NCBI GenBank assembly: GCA_947311845.1
Contig: CAMZMU010000059.1
Location: forward strand, 54,645,461-54,709,460
Length of the DNA stretch: 64,000 nucleotides
DNA from: Poa pratensis
Lineage: Eukaryota; Streptophyta; Magnoliopsida; Poales; Poaceae
Direction of reading: 5' to 3'
Position 1 is the first letter of the stretch. The number at the start of each line of letters is the position of its first letter. The notes below the pieces were generated by a model, which was not told the DNA's origin, did not search any database, and saw only the letters and a program-made list of their open reading frames with translations. Below, piece after piece: positions 46,216 to 58,789 of this stretch. The translations under genes and the position numbers were made by a program.

Positions 46216-49200
46216 ATCGCCCCCCCCCCCCCCCCCTCAAGGCTTTAGGTTTGCACACGCCGTTCCAGGCTGCACGCTCTCTCGGTTGACATTACAAAAA
46301 GTCAAATGGTAACCGGTATTAGCAGTAACTAGGAAATGTGCCCGTGCGTTGCACCGGAGAGAAAAAAACGTCGTACTTCTCGTCAGTACAGCTGTTGTGT
46401 AGTCGCTAACGCCTTCTGATATGTCGCGGGTGCAAAGTGGCCATTTGATCATCCGCTCTAACACCGGGAAAGTTGAGGTTTTTACTGATGAATTCTCATG
46501 GGATTGGGGGAGAGGGATGGATAAAAAAACTAATGAAGGAATCTTCCCCCCTCCAACCTGATCGTAATTAAATTGCACCTTTTTATATTATATTTTCGAG
46601 AAGTGTGAATATCTATACCTTATACTTAAGCATTACAAAAGGAAAAGGAGTCAGATTATCGTTCATACCTGCACAATATGATCTGAACACTTCTCGTAAT
46701 GTGAAATAACACGGTGTCGATGAGATGCAGCTAGCGCGCTTGAGTTCGAATGTGTTGCTGAATGGATCCAGCCGCTGGTGTGGTGCTGGTGGCCTGCGCA
46801 CGCGCTTGCTCGGAAGAACTCAGGATTGTGTGGATCGTTCTGCTTCGCTTTAGAGAAAGACAAAAACCGGATGATTCCGACCAGCTGCACTCCGTGTCTG
46901 CACTCTGCTACAGCAGAGAAGAAGTGAGAGAGACCTACAGGAAGGGAGCGAGATCGGCAGCCGGCCCTTTGACTCGTCGCTGGCGGCGATGGAGCACCTC
47001 CAGGTCGCCGTCTTCCTATCTCCCACGGCCGGACTCTGCTCCTCCCACCCCGAATTGCCTCTACCGCCGCCAGCCGCACCTCCCCGCTCTCCTCTCCTTC
47101 CCCTCACCTCCCAATCCATATCCTCAACGGTCGCGAGCGCCGATCCTTCGGGAGTTCAGGATGACGGGTTCCGGTTGGCTGGCGAGATGTGGATCGACTG
47201 GATTCTGGATGGCCTCGACGGCGGCAACCGTCCCCGTCAGCTAGCTAAGCGAGACAAAACCAAGCCCGCGCAGCCGCGAGATGTGGAGCAGCGGTGGACG
47301 ACTTCCGACAGGATTCTGGATGTGGCCTCCGACGGCGGTAACCGTCCCCGTCATCTAGCTAAGCGAGACACAACCAAGCCCGCGCAGCCTGCACGGGTGA
47401 GCCGCAAGCGGCGTCGAGGCAATTTAGAAGGGAAGGGAGGGGCTGGATGCGCGCGTCGATTCGTTTCCATAGATGAAGGCGGCACCATGCCAAGATCCCA
47501 CCGCGTATCGCCGGAGGTCTTCATCGCGCGCCTCCGATCGTTCCCGCGAGGGTTTACCGCATCGTATTTGCATGTGTTTATACCTGATGCCGACTTGATC
47601 CAATCCCCAGGTAGTATTCGAGTAGGGCACGGTTGACATACCACCGACCAACGGACCAACAATACGACGAACGAAACGACCGAAACATCGACGACACGGT
47701 CACCTATCGGGAGAAAGAAATCACAGGACATACCAAACCGTTTTGTGACTTATGGGTGGCATAGGTGGGTAATTATTTACAACTTTATAGGCAAATTTAA
47801 TCCAATGACACACCGACTTTTATTCAAAAGGCTTTTCTTTGAATAACGATAGAGGCACACATCCATTTGTCCAGGAACCAATAGGATATCCGTGAGGTTT
47901 GTCATGAGGGAGGAATGCTCCACAATCTCTAATGTCGACAGGCGCGGGACAAGCGAAAGAGAAAGCGAAAAACCATTCTCCAAACAGGTAGGGAATTCCG
48001 CAGCGAGGGGGCAGTCCCCAATCCAGCTGTCAAGCCAGAACGCAACAATGGAGCCGTTGCAATGGTAACAATCGAGCGGGTTCGGAAGGAAGGGAGATTA
48101 GCAACAATCCCCTTCCAGACCGGAGTGTGTAGGAAGTGGGCATCTTTCAAGTCGCGGTGATCCGACCAGCCGTAGAAACGACGAAAAGAATTTTGAATAG
48201 AGGGCGGAGTTTTGGCTGGGGATGGAGATCGCCCCCCCCCCCCCCTCAAGGCTTTAGGTTTGCACACGCCGTTCCAGGCTGCACGCTCTCTCGGTTGACA
48301 TTACAAAAAGTCAAATGGTAACCGGTATTAGCAGTAACTAGGAAATGTGCCCGTGCGTTGCACCGGAGAGAAAAAAACGTCGTACTTCTCGTCAGTACAG
48401 CTGTTGTGTGGTCGCTAACGCCTTCTGATATGTCGCGGGTGCAAAGTGGCCATTTGATCATCCGCTCTAACACCGGGAAAGTTGAGGTTTTTACTGATGA
48501 ATTCTCATGGGATTGGGGGAGAGGGATGGATAAAAAAACTAATGAAGGAATCTTCCCCCCTCCAACCTGATCGTAATTAAATTGCACCTTTTTATATTAT
48601 ATTTTCGAGAAGTGTGAATATCTATACCTTATACTTAAGCATTACAAAAGGAAAAGGAGTCAGATTATCGTTCATACCTGCACAATATGATCTGAACACT
48701 TCTCGTAATGTGAAATAACACGATGTCGATGAGATGCAGCTAGCGCGCTTGAGTTCGAATGTGTTGCTAAATGGATCCAGCCGCTGGTGTGGTGCTGGTG
48801 GCCTGCCCACGCGCTTGCTCGGAAGAACTCAGGATTGTGTGGATCGTTCTGCTTCGCTTTAGAGAAAGACAAAAACCGGATGATTCCGACCAGCTGCACT
48901 CCGTGTCTGCACTCTGCAACAGCACAGAAGAAGTGAGAGAGACCTACAGGAAGAGAGCGAGATTGGCAGCCGGCCCTTTGACTCGTCGCTGGCGGCGATG
49001 GAGCACCTCCAGGTCGCCGTCTTCCTGTCTCCCACGGCCGGACTCTGCTCCTCCCAGCCCCGAATTGCCTCTACCGCCGCCAGCCGCACCTCCCCGCTCT
49101 CCTCTCCTTCCCCTCACCTCCCAATCCATATCCTCAACGGTCATGAGCGCCGATCCTTCGGGAGTTCAGGATGACGGGGTTCCGGTTGGCTGGCGAGATG

Positions 49201-50782
49201 TGGATCGACTGGATTCTGGATGGCCTCGACGGCGGCAACCGTCCCCGTCAGCTAGCTAAGCGAGACAAAACCAAGCCCGCGCAGCCGCGAGATGTGGAGC
49301 AGCGGTGGACGACTTCCGACAGGATTCTGGATGTGGCCTCCGACGGCGGTAACCGTCCCCGTCATCTAGCTAAGCGAGACACAACCAAGCCCGCGCAGCC
49401 TGCACGGGTGAGCCGCAAGCGGCGTCGAGGCAATTTAGAAGGGAAGGGAGGGGCTGGATGCGCGCGTCGATTCGTTTCCATAGATGAAGGCGGCACCATG
49501 CCAAGATCCCACCGCGTATCGCCGGAGGTCTTCATCGCGCGCCTCCGATCGTTCCCGCGAGGGTTTACCGCATCGTATTTGCATGTGTTTATACCTGATG
49601 CCGACTTGATCCAATCCCCAGCTAGTATTCGAGTAGGACACGGTTGACATACCACCGACCAACGGACCAACAATACGACGAACGAAACGACTGAAACATC
49701 GACGACACGGTCACCTATCGGGAGAAAGAAATCACAGGACATACCAAACCGTTTTGTGACTTATGGGTGGCATAGGTGGGTAATTATTTACAACTTTATA
49801 GGCAAATTTAATCCAATGACACACCGACTTTTATTCAAAAGGCTTTTCTTTGAATAACGATAGAGGCACACATCCATTTGTCGAGGAACCAATAGGATAT
49901 CCGTGAGGTTTGTCATGAGGGAGGAATGCTCCACAATCTCTAATGTCGACAGGCGCGGGACAAGCGAAAGAGAAAGCGAAAAACCATTCTCCAGACAGGT
50001 AGGGAATTCCGCAGCGAGGGGCAATCCCCAATCCAGCTGTCAAGCCAGAACGCAACAATGGAGCCGTTGCAATGGTAACAATCGAGCGGGTTCGGAAGGA
50101 AGGGAGATTAGCAACAATCCCCTTCCAGACCGGAGTGTGTAGGAAGTGGGCATCTTTCAAGTCGCGGTGATCCGACCAGCCGTAGAAACGACGAAAAGAA
50201 TTTTGAATAGAGGGCGGAGTTTTGGCTGGGGATGGAGATCGCCCCCCCCCCCCCCCCTCAAGGCTTTAGGTTTGCACACGCCGTTCCAGGCTGCACGCTC
50301 TCTCGGTTGACATTACAAAAAGTAAAATGGTAACCGGTATTAGCAGTAACTAGGAAATGTGCCCGTGCGTTGCACCGGAGAGAAAAAAATGTCGTACTTC
50401 TCGTCAGTACAGCTGTTGTGTGGTCGCTAACGCCTTCTGATATGTCGCGGGTGCAAAGTGGCCATTTGATCATCCGCTCTGACACCGGGAAAGTTGAGGT
50501 TTTTACTGATGAATTCTCATGGGATTGGGGGAGAGGGATGGATAAAAAAACTAATGAAGGAATCTTCCCCCCTCCAACCTGATCGTAATTAAATTGCACC
50601 TTTTTATATTATATTTTCGAGAAGTGTGAATATCTATACCTTATACTTAAGCATTACAAAAGGAAAAGGAGTCAGATTATCGTTCATACCTGCACAATAT
50701 GATCTGAACACTTCTCGTAATGTGAAATAACACGGTGTCGATGAGATGCAGCTAGCGCGCTTGAGTTCGAATGTGTTGCTGA

Positions 50783-51658
50783 ATGGATCCAGCCGCTGGT
50801 GTGGTGCTGGTGGCCTGCCCACGCGCTTGCTCGGAAGAACTCAGGATTGTGTGGATCGTTCTGCTTCGCTTTAGAGAAAGACAAAAACCGGATGATTCCG
50901 ACCAGCTGCACTCCGTGTCTGCACTCTGCTACAGCAGAGAAGAAGTGAGAGAGACCTACAGGAAGGGAGCGAGATCGGCAGCCGGCCCTTTGACTCGTCG
51001 CTGGCGGCGATGGAGCACCTCCAGGTCGCCGTCTTCCTGTCTCCCACGGCCGGACTCTGCTCCTCCCAGCCCCGAATTGCCTCTACCGCCGCCAGCCGCA
51101 CCTCCCCGCTCTCCTCTCCTTCCCCTCACCTCCCAATCCATATCCTCAACGGTCGCGAGCGCCGATCCTTCGGGAGTTCAGGATGACGGGTTCCGGTTGG
51201 CTGGCGAGATGTGGATCGACTGGATTCTGGATGGCCTCGATGGCGGCAACCGTCCCCGTCAGCTAGCTAAGCGAGACAAAACCAAGCCCGCGCAGCCGCG
51301 AGATGTGGAGCAGCGGTGGACGACTTCCGACAGGATTCTGGATGTGGCCTCCGACGGCGGTAACCGTCCCCGTCATCTAGCTAAGCGAGACACAACCAAG
51401 CCCGCGCAGCCTGCACGGGTGAGCTGCAAGCGGCGTCGAGGCAATTTAGAAGGGAAGGGAGGGGCTGGATGCGCGTGTCGATTCGTTTCCATAGATGAAG
51501 GCGGCACCATGCCAAGATCCCACCGCGTATCGCCGGAGGTCTTCATCGCGCGCCTCCGATCGTTCCCGCGAGGGTTTACCGCATCGTATTTGCATGTGTT
51601 TATACCTGATGCCAACTTGATCCAATCCCCAGCTAGTATTCGAGTAGGACACGGTTGA
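50783..51658 (+). other. Longest open frame in a Helitron unit (291 codons, unit 3)
   Basis: Open only in unit 3. The same stretch in units 1, 2, 4 and 5 is broken by one-base differences (for example ACGGGTT versus ACGGGGTT). Composition is Arg/Pro/Ser-rich, with an internal repeat NRPRQLAKRD / NRPRHLAKRD, and no recognised domain. Possibly captured host sequence, probably not a gene. Confidence 0.35.
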
Positions 51659-54253
51659 AATACCACCGACCAACGGACCAACAATACGACGAACGAAACG
51701 ACCGAAACATCGACGACACGGTCACCTATCGGGAGAAAGAAATCACAGGACATACCAAACCGTTTTGTGACTTATGGGTGGCATAGGTGGGTAATTATTT
51801 ACAACTTTATAGGCAAATTTAATCCAATGACACACCGACTTTTATTCAAAAGGCTTTTCTTTGAATAACGATAGAGGCACACATCCATTTGTCCAGGAAC
51901 CAATAGGATATCCGTGAGGTTTGTCATGAGGGAGGAATGCTCCACAATCTCTAATGTCGACAGGCGCGGGACAAGCGAAAGAGAAAGCGAAAAACCATTC
52001 TCCAGACAGGTAGGGAATTCCGCAGCGAGGGGGCAGTCCCCAATCCAGCTGTCAAGCCAGAACGCAACAATGGAGCCGTTGCAATGGTAACAATCGAGCG
52101 GGTTCGGAAGGAAGGGAGATTAGCAACAATCCCCTTCCAGACCGGAGTGTGTAGGAAGTGGGCATCTTTCAAGTCGCGGTGATCCGACCAGCCGTAGAAA
52201 CGACGAAAAGAATTTTGAATAGAGGGCGGAGTTTTGGCTGGGGATGGAGATCGCCCCCCCCCCCCTCAAGGCTTTAGGTTTGCACACGCCGTTCCAGGCT
52301 GCACGCTCTCTCGGTTGACATTACAAAAAGTCAAATGGTAACCGGTATTAGCAGTAACTAGGAAATGTGCCCGTGCGTTGCACCGGAGAGAAAAAAACGT
52401 CGTACTTCTCGTCAGTACAGCTGTTCTGTGGTCGCTAACGCCTTCTGATATGTCGCGGGTGCAAAGTGGCCATTTGATCATCCGCTCTAACACCGGGAAA
52501 GTTGAGGTTTTTACTGATGAATTCTCATGGGATTGGGGAGAGGGATGGATAAAAAAACTAATGAAGGAATCTTCCCCCCTCCAACCTGATCGTAATTAAA
52601 TTGCACCTTTTTATATTATATTTTCGAGAAGTGTGAATATCTATACCTTATACTTAAGCATTACAAAAGGAAAAGGAGTCAGATTATCGTTCATACCTGC
52701 ACAATATGATCTGAACACTTCTCGTAATGTGAAATAACACGGTGTCGATGAGATGCAGCTAGCGCGCTTGAGTTCGAATGTGTTGCTGAATGGATCCAGC
52801 CGCTGGTGTGGTGCTGGTGGCCTGCCCACGCGCTTGCTCAGAAGAACTCAGGATTGTGTGGATCGTTCTGCTTCGCTTTAGAGAAAGACAAAAACCGGAT
52901 GATTCCGACCAGCTGCACTCCGTGTCTGCACTCTGCTACAGCACAGAAGAAGTGAGAGAGACCTACAGGAAGGGAGCGAGATCGGCAGCCGGCCCTTTGA
53001 CTCGTCGCTGGCGGCGATGGAGCACCTCCAGGTCGCCGTCTTCCTGTCTCCCACGGCCGGACTCTGCTCCTCCCAGCCCTGAATTGCCTCTACCGCCGCC
53101 AGCCGCACCTCCCCGCTCTCCTCTCCTTTCCCTCACCTCCCAATCCATATCCTCAACGGTCGCGAGCGCCGATCCTTCGGGAGTTCAGGATGACGGGGTT
53201 CCGGTTGGCTGGCGAGATGTGGATCGACTGGATTCTGGATGGCCTCGACGGCGGCAACCGTCCCCGTCAGCTAGCTAAGCGAGACACAACCAAGCCCGCG
53301 CAGCCTGCACGGGTGAGCCGCAAGCGGCGTCGAGGCAATTTAGAAGGGAAGGGAGGGGCTGGATGCGTGCGTCGATTCGTTTCCATAGATGAAGGCGGCA
53401 CCATGCCAAGATCCCACCGCGTATCGCCGGAGGTCTTCATCGCGCGCCTCCGATCGTTCCCGCGAGGGTTTACCGCATCGTATTTGCATGTGTTTATACC
53501 TGATGCCGACTTGATCCAATCCCCAGCTAGTATTCGAGTAGGACACGGTTGACATACCACCGACCAACGGACCAACAATACGACGAACGAAACGACCGAA
53601 ACATCGACGACACGGTCACCTATCGGGAGAAAGAAATCACAGGACATACCAAACCGTTTTGTGACTTATGGGTGGCATAGGTGGGTAATTATTTACAACT
53701 TTATAGGCAAATTTAATCCAATGACACACCGACTTTTATTCAAAAGGCTTTTCTATGAATAACGATAGAGGCACACATCCATTTGTCCAGGAACCAATAG
53801 GATATCCGTGAGGTTTGTCATGAGGGAGGAATGCTCCACAATCTCTAATGTCGACAGGTGCGGGACAAGCGAAAGAGAAAGCGAAAAACCATTCTCCAGA
53901 CAGGTAGGGAATTCCGCAGCGAGGTGGCAGTCCCCAATCCAGCTGTCAAGCCAGAACGCAACAATGGAGCCGTTGCAATGGTAACAATCGAGCGGGTTCG
54001 GAAGGAAGGGAGATTAGCAACAATCCCCTTCCAGACCGGAGTGTGTAGGAACTGGGCATCTTTTCAAGTCGCGGTGATCCGACCAGCCGTAGAAACGACG
54101 AAAAGAATTTTGAATAGAGGGCGGAGTTTTGGCTGGGGATGGAGATCGCCCCCCCCCCCCCTCAAGGCTTTAGGTTTGCACACGCCGTTCCAGGCTGCAC
54201 GCTCTCTCGGTTGACATTACAAAAAGTCAAATGGTAACCGGTATTAGCAGTAA

Positions 54254-55779
54254 CTAGGAAATGTGCCCGTGCGTTGAACCGGAGAGAAAAAAACGTCGTA
54301 CTTCTCGTCAGTACAGCTGTTGTGTGGTCGCTAACGCCTTCTGATATGTCGCGGGTGCAAAGTGGCCATTTGATCATCCGCTCTAACACCGGGAAAGTTG
54401 AGGTTTTTACTGATGAATTCTCATGGGATTGGGGGAGAGGGATGGATAAAAAAACTAATGAAGGAATCTTCCCCCTCCAACCTGATCGTAATTAAATTGC
54501 ACCTTTTTATATTATATTTTCGAGAAGTGTGAATATCTATACCTTATACTTAAGCATTACAAAAGGAAAAGGAATCAGATTATCGTTCATACCTGCACAA
54601 TATGATCTGAACACTTCTCGTAATGTGAAATAACACGGTGTCGATGAGATGCAGCTAGCGCGCTTGAGTTCGAATGTGTTGCTGAATGGATCCAGCCGCT
54701 AGTGTGGTGCTGGTGGCCTGCCCACGCGCTTGCTCGGAAGAACTCAGGATTGTGTGGATCGTTCTGCTTCGCTTTAGAGAAAGACAAAAACCGGATGATT
54801 CCGACCAGCTGCACTCCGTGTCTGCACTCTGCTACAGCACAGAAGAAGTGAGAGAGACCTACAGGAAGAGAGCGAGATCGGCAGCCGGCCCTTTGACTCG
54901 TCGCTGGCGGCGATGGAGCACCTCCAGGTCGCCGTCTTCCTGTCTCCCACGGCCGGACTCTGCTCCTCCCAGCCCCGAATTGCCTCTACCGCCGCCAGCC
55001 GCACCTCCCCGCTCTCCTCTCCTTCCCCTCACCTCCCAATCCATATCCTCAACAGTCGCGAGCGCCGATCCTTCGGGAGTTCAGGATGACGGGGTTCCGG
55101 TTGGCTGGCGAGATGTGGATCGACTGGATTCTGGATGGCCTCGACGGCGGCAACCGTCCCCGTCAGCTAGCTAAGCGAGACAAAACCAAGCCCGCGCAGC
55201 CGCGAGATGTGGAGCAGCGGTGGACGACTTCCGACAGGATTCTGGATGTGGCCTCCGACGGCGGCAACCGTCCCCGTCATCTAGCTAAGCGAGACACAAC
55301 CAAGCCCGCGCAGCTTGCACGGGTGAGCCGCAAGCGGCGTCGAGGCAATTTAGAAGGGAAGGGAGGGGCTGGATGCGCGCGTCGATTCGTTTCCATAGAT
55401 GAAGGCGGCACCATGCCAAGATCCCACCGCGTATCGCCGGAGGTCTTCATCGCGCGCCTCCGATCGTTCCCGCGAGGGTTTACCGCATCGTATTTGCATG
55501 TGTTTATACCTGATGCCGACTTGATCCAATCCCCAGCTAGTATTCGAGTAGGACACGGTTGACATACCACCGACCAACGGACCAACAATACGACGAACGA
55601 AACGACCGAAAATCGACGACACGGTCACCTATCGGGAGAAAGAAATCACAGGACATACCAAACCGTTTTGTGACTTGTGGGTGGCATAGGTGGGTAATTA
55701 TTTACAACTTTATGGGCAAATTTAATCCAATGACACACCAAATCGCGGAAGCCTTAGCGCTTTTATTATTAGGTAAAGA
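54254..55779 (-). mobile_element. Complete single Helitron copy (1526 bp) at the right end of the array
   Basis: The only unit that retains the Helitron 5' end: CTAG at 54254-54257 through the TC start at 55779/55778. No Rep or helicase coding, so non-autonomous. The interior has a GC-rich stretch with two direct repeats of AACCGTCCCCGTCA...CTAGCTAAGCGAGACA, period 117. Confidence 0.85.
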
Positions 55780-56232
55780 TACTAGCTAACAACAAACCGA
55801 ACGCCAGAGCCGAGCGGCATGATTAGTTTACTAGTAGCTCGTTGCAAAGCACAAACTGTCGATGACCGTATCTGTGCCTTAAACAACTCCGACGTCCATA
55901 GCATAATCCCAGGTTGATTCCCTACTCCAACTATTGGATGCGCTAGAGAGTTTCTCGGTTGACATTTGGCCCAAAGTCAAAATCAAACAAAAACAAGTGA
56001 TAGCTGACGCGGCACGTGAAACTAGGCCGATCGGTTGCGATCAGCGGTGGGCCGATCGATCAATCACTGACGCTGTTCGTGCCGGGCACTAGCTTGCTTG
56101 CTAGGTGTTGCGGCGCCGCTGCTGCATTTGACTTTCTACAGAGCGAGAGGCCGAGAACTATATATACACGCACGCCGCGATCCCTAGCCAAAGTCAACCG
56201 CACCTTCATTGGCGTCTCTAGCTGCCAGTCAG
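55780..56232 (+). promoter_or_regulatory. WRKY-3 proximal promoter
   Basis: Resumes the WRKY promoter order right of the Helitron: GCGGCATGATTAGTTTACTA, GTTGACATTTGG (55959) with GTCAA at 55976, TTGAC 56128-56132, TATATATA 56159-56166 and GTCAA 56193-56197. The distal part is now about 9.5 kb away beyond the array. Confidence 0.6.
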
Positions 56233-57296
56233 ATGGACGACTCCGCCAGCGATTGGGGTCTCGAGGCGGTGGTCAGGAGCTGCGTCGTCGGCACGGCCGA
56301 TGTCGGCCCCAGCTCTGAAGCAGCAGAGGCGCCTCTGATGGCTGCTCGTCACGAGAAGCCGTCGTCACCCGTGTGGCTCCGGTGCGACCGGTGACTTTGG
56401 CGGCGTCGGCGTCGTCGTCGCCGTTGTACGACCTGCTGGAGTACCTCGACTTGAAGCGCGAGCAGCTGCCTCGGGCGCCATTCTCCATCACGCCGTCGTC
56501 CGCTCGTGAGCGCGCGGTGCTCATCTCCTTCCCGGCCGCCTCGACTTCCGAGCAGGCGCTGTCGGAGACGAGGAAGCAAGCCGGTCGGAGACCGGGCGGC
56601 CGTGCACACAGGCCTAAAAGAAGGTACAGACCTTGGTGGTTCAGTTAAGTTTGCAGTGATCTGCTTGCAGGATCAAGCGTTGACACTAGGTGTTTGATGC
56701 AGCAAGAGCAAGAAGAGCCAGGTGAAGAAGGTGGTGCGGGAGGTGCCGGTGGCCGACGGCGGCGTCTCCTGCCCGGACGACCAGTGGGCGTGGCGCAAGT
56801 ACGGCCAGAAACCCATCAAGGGCTCCCCGTACCCACGGTAGTTAATTTCCCAGACCATTGCCTTTGGCAGTTGGCACGACACCACAAGTGATGTGTACTG
56901 AAACTGAACTGCTTGTGAATGCAGAGGGTACTACAAGTGCAGCAGCCTGAAGGCGTGAACGACGCGGAAGCTAGTCGAGAGCAGCCCGGCCAATCCCGGC
57001 GTGCTCGTCGTCACCTACATCGCCGACCACTGCCACGCTGTACCCACCCACATCAACGCCCTAGCCGGCACCGCGCGCAACCCGCCCCATTCGCCGCCCA
57101 TGTCCGACAATACCACGAATCGTGAGGAGTACAGCGCCGACGTCTCTTCGTCCCTGGCCGGGACACGGGCGCAGACGACGAGTCTGAGCTCTGGGCGCCC
57201 GTGGAGATGGAGCATATGTTCAGTGCCTTCGACGACGATTTCGACCATTTCTTCGGCGACGACGGCGATGTTTTTGGGCGATCGGTTTCGCTCTAG
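56233..57296 (+). pseudogene. WRKY-3, group IIe WRKY pseudogene
   Basis: Exons 56233-56623, 56703-56837 and 56925-57296 keep GT/AG borders. Exon 1 has a two-base gain near 56350 (CGTCACGAGAAGCC versus CGTCAGGAAGCC in WRKY-2) that shifts the frame before [20 protein letters not shown]. Exon 2 keeps [18 protein letters not shown]. In exon 3 the second zinc-ligand Cys codon is TGA (56956-56958; LKA-stop where others have LKAC). A further one-base loss near 57155 shifts the acidic tail. Not able to make a WRKY protein. Its promoter holds the Helitron array. Confidence 0.93.
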
Positions 57297-58373
57297 TTAG
57301 CGAGGCTAATTTTGCGAGGCATGTTCAATTAGCATACATGAATAGTAGCTTTCAGTTTATTCTTTTGGGCGGGAGCAGTAATCCTTGAGCCTTAAGATCT
57401 TTTTTTTTGACATGTTGAGCCTTAAAATATTGATTGGCTCTATATTGGCCAACATCTCGGAAAGGCAGTTTGTTCGTTCTTGTACATTACACGAGTCAAA
57501 TGTATTTCAGATAAAACCCAAAACTGTTTTTAATATACAAGCAGCACTTCGGCCGAGGGAATTTTTTTTCTTGTTAGCAAACTAGCCCCCTCGTGATTAT
57601 CCTTAAAGATACCGCAAGTTCTTAGTGCATTTCTAGCCGATTCCTAAAAAAAATTAACTCCTCATTTTGACGAATTAGCAACACCAACTCGAACTCGTGT
57701 AAATTTAGAGGAGCAAAAATTTTAGGAGTTGCTCCTAAAAGGAGACTAACTCTCACAAATATACTCGACTGGCGACTTTCTTCAGAGCAAAAACAAATTC
57801 AGCCCCATCTCCCGCCCGAGCCACCACCAGTTGCCGCCACCTCCGCCCAATATCAAGGTCGCCCACCATCGATGTCTCCCATTACAGCTGGAATGGAACC
57901 AGAAGACTTCTCCGCAACCCCGCCGTCCACTGAACCGAAATTGAACCACGGGCCAAAAAATTGACCGCAGCTTGCCCTCTCCTTGCTCTGGCCAGCGGCA
58001 AGCCGACAGAGGCCATGTAGGCGTTCTCCCAGGAGGAGGCGAAGAAGAATAACAGTTTGCCAAAACCTATGAACATGTAATTTAGTTTTGAAAATTTGAC
58101 GTGCGGAGGTCGAAAGTGAAAATTGTTCGTAATTTGGGCAAACGATTTTCAACATATGTCGTTCTGAAATATTGAATGTCAAACATAAATGCACGTACCT
58201 TGTTCATCTCGCATTAAAAAAGTGATCCTAGTAAAACTCTCTTATGTCCATGCAGACACATCACAAAGTTTCAACGGAATCAGAAACTGATACTTGGTAA
58301 CACAGAAGCTAGCGCGCGTGAAATGAGAATGCGACACTTGACGAGGTGGGATCGATTATCTTTCCATGCAGCC
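57297..58373. other. Downstream region of WRKY-3
   Basis: The first ~250 bases match the other WRKY 3' flanks (CATGTTCAATTAGCATAC, TTCTTTTGGGC, GGAGCAGTAA). A GC-rich block at 57780-58060 gives short minus-strand frames without recognised domains. No gene supported. Confidence 0.4.
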
Positions 58374-58645
58374 GGTATCACGATGGTTATACAAGTAGAT
58401 AATATTTCATGCATTATTTGCTCATGTTGGTTTATTATGAATGTTTAGACGATTTTAAAAATACGGTTGTGAACCAAAATCTGGAACAAGAGAAATACCT
58501 TGAAGAGAAGAGCCAGACATAAGCAAATAGTGGAAAATTATCGTTCACAACCATTTTTCCGAAATCGTCTAAACATTAAAACATAAACCAACATAAGCAA
58601 ATAGTGCACAAAATATTATCTACTTGTCTAACCATCATGATATTG
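58374..58645. mobile_element. Foldback MITE, about 270 bp
   Basis: Arms TATCACGATGGTTATACAAG and, reversed, TATCATGATGGTTAGACAAG at the ends. Inner blocks GTAGATAATATTT, TTTGCTCATGTTGGTTTA, TGTTTAGACGATTT and GGTTGTGAAC are mirrored on the right arm. Spacer near 58480-58540. Different family from the element at 45047. Confidence 0.8.
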
Positions 58646-58789
58646 GGGCCATGGGAAACATTATTTAATTTGTGACCCATAGGAAAAGGAATCATGTCAT
58701 TTGAATTTGTAGATCAAAAGTTACCTTGATTTGAAATATTTTTTTGAGAGGGTAGCGCCCCCAGCCAAGAGCGCTACGCTCTTTGACTT

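Larger units (their letters stand above)
45805..55739. repeat. Five-unit tandem array, ~2.0 kb period
   Basis: Units start at 45805, 47815, 49826, 51837 and 53731, each beginning GACTTTTATTCAAAAGGC, and the last ends at 55739. Lengths are 2010, 2011, 2011, 1894 and 2009. Each contains, left to right, a ~420-bp LINE fragment (minus), a variable poly-C tract, a WRKY promoter piece with TTGACATTAC, then most of a Helitron (minus, lacking its first 40 bases). Units differ by few substitutions, so the amplification is recent. Unit 4 lacks one 117-bp internal repeat. The array sits in the WRKY-3 promoter. Confidence 0.95.
46329..55779 (-). mobile_element. Helitron insertion (with internal tandem amplification) in the WRKY-3 promoter
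   Basis: On the minus strand the 5' end is TCTTTACCTAATAATAAAAG starting at 55779 with A before it. The 3' end is a short hairpin (GTGC AAC GCAC) then GGGCACATTTC and CTAG ending at 46329, with T next. Flanks CAGTAA (left) and TACTAGCTAAC (right) join to give the uninterrupted CAGTAATACTAACG seen in the WRKY-2 promoter at 43095. No target duplication, as expected for Helitrons. Confidence 0.88.

Noticed and set aside
46762..55174. Repeated open frames (160-291 codons) in the array as a tandem gene family
   Set aside because: Open length varies between units through one-base changes, all lie inside a non-autonomous Helitron, and no domain is recognisable.
45805..55739. CRISPR-like or satellite interpretation of the array
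   Set aside because: Units are about 2 kb and contain Helitron, LINE and promoter pieces in fixed order; no short repeat/spacer pattern, and the genome is eukaryotic.
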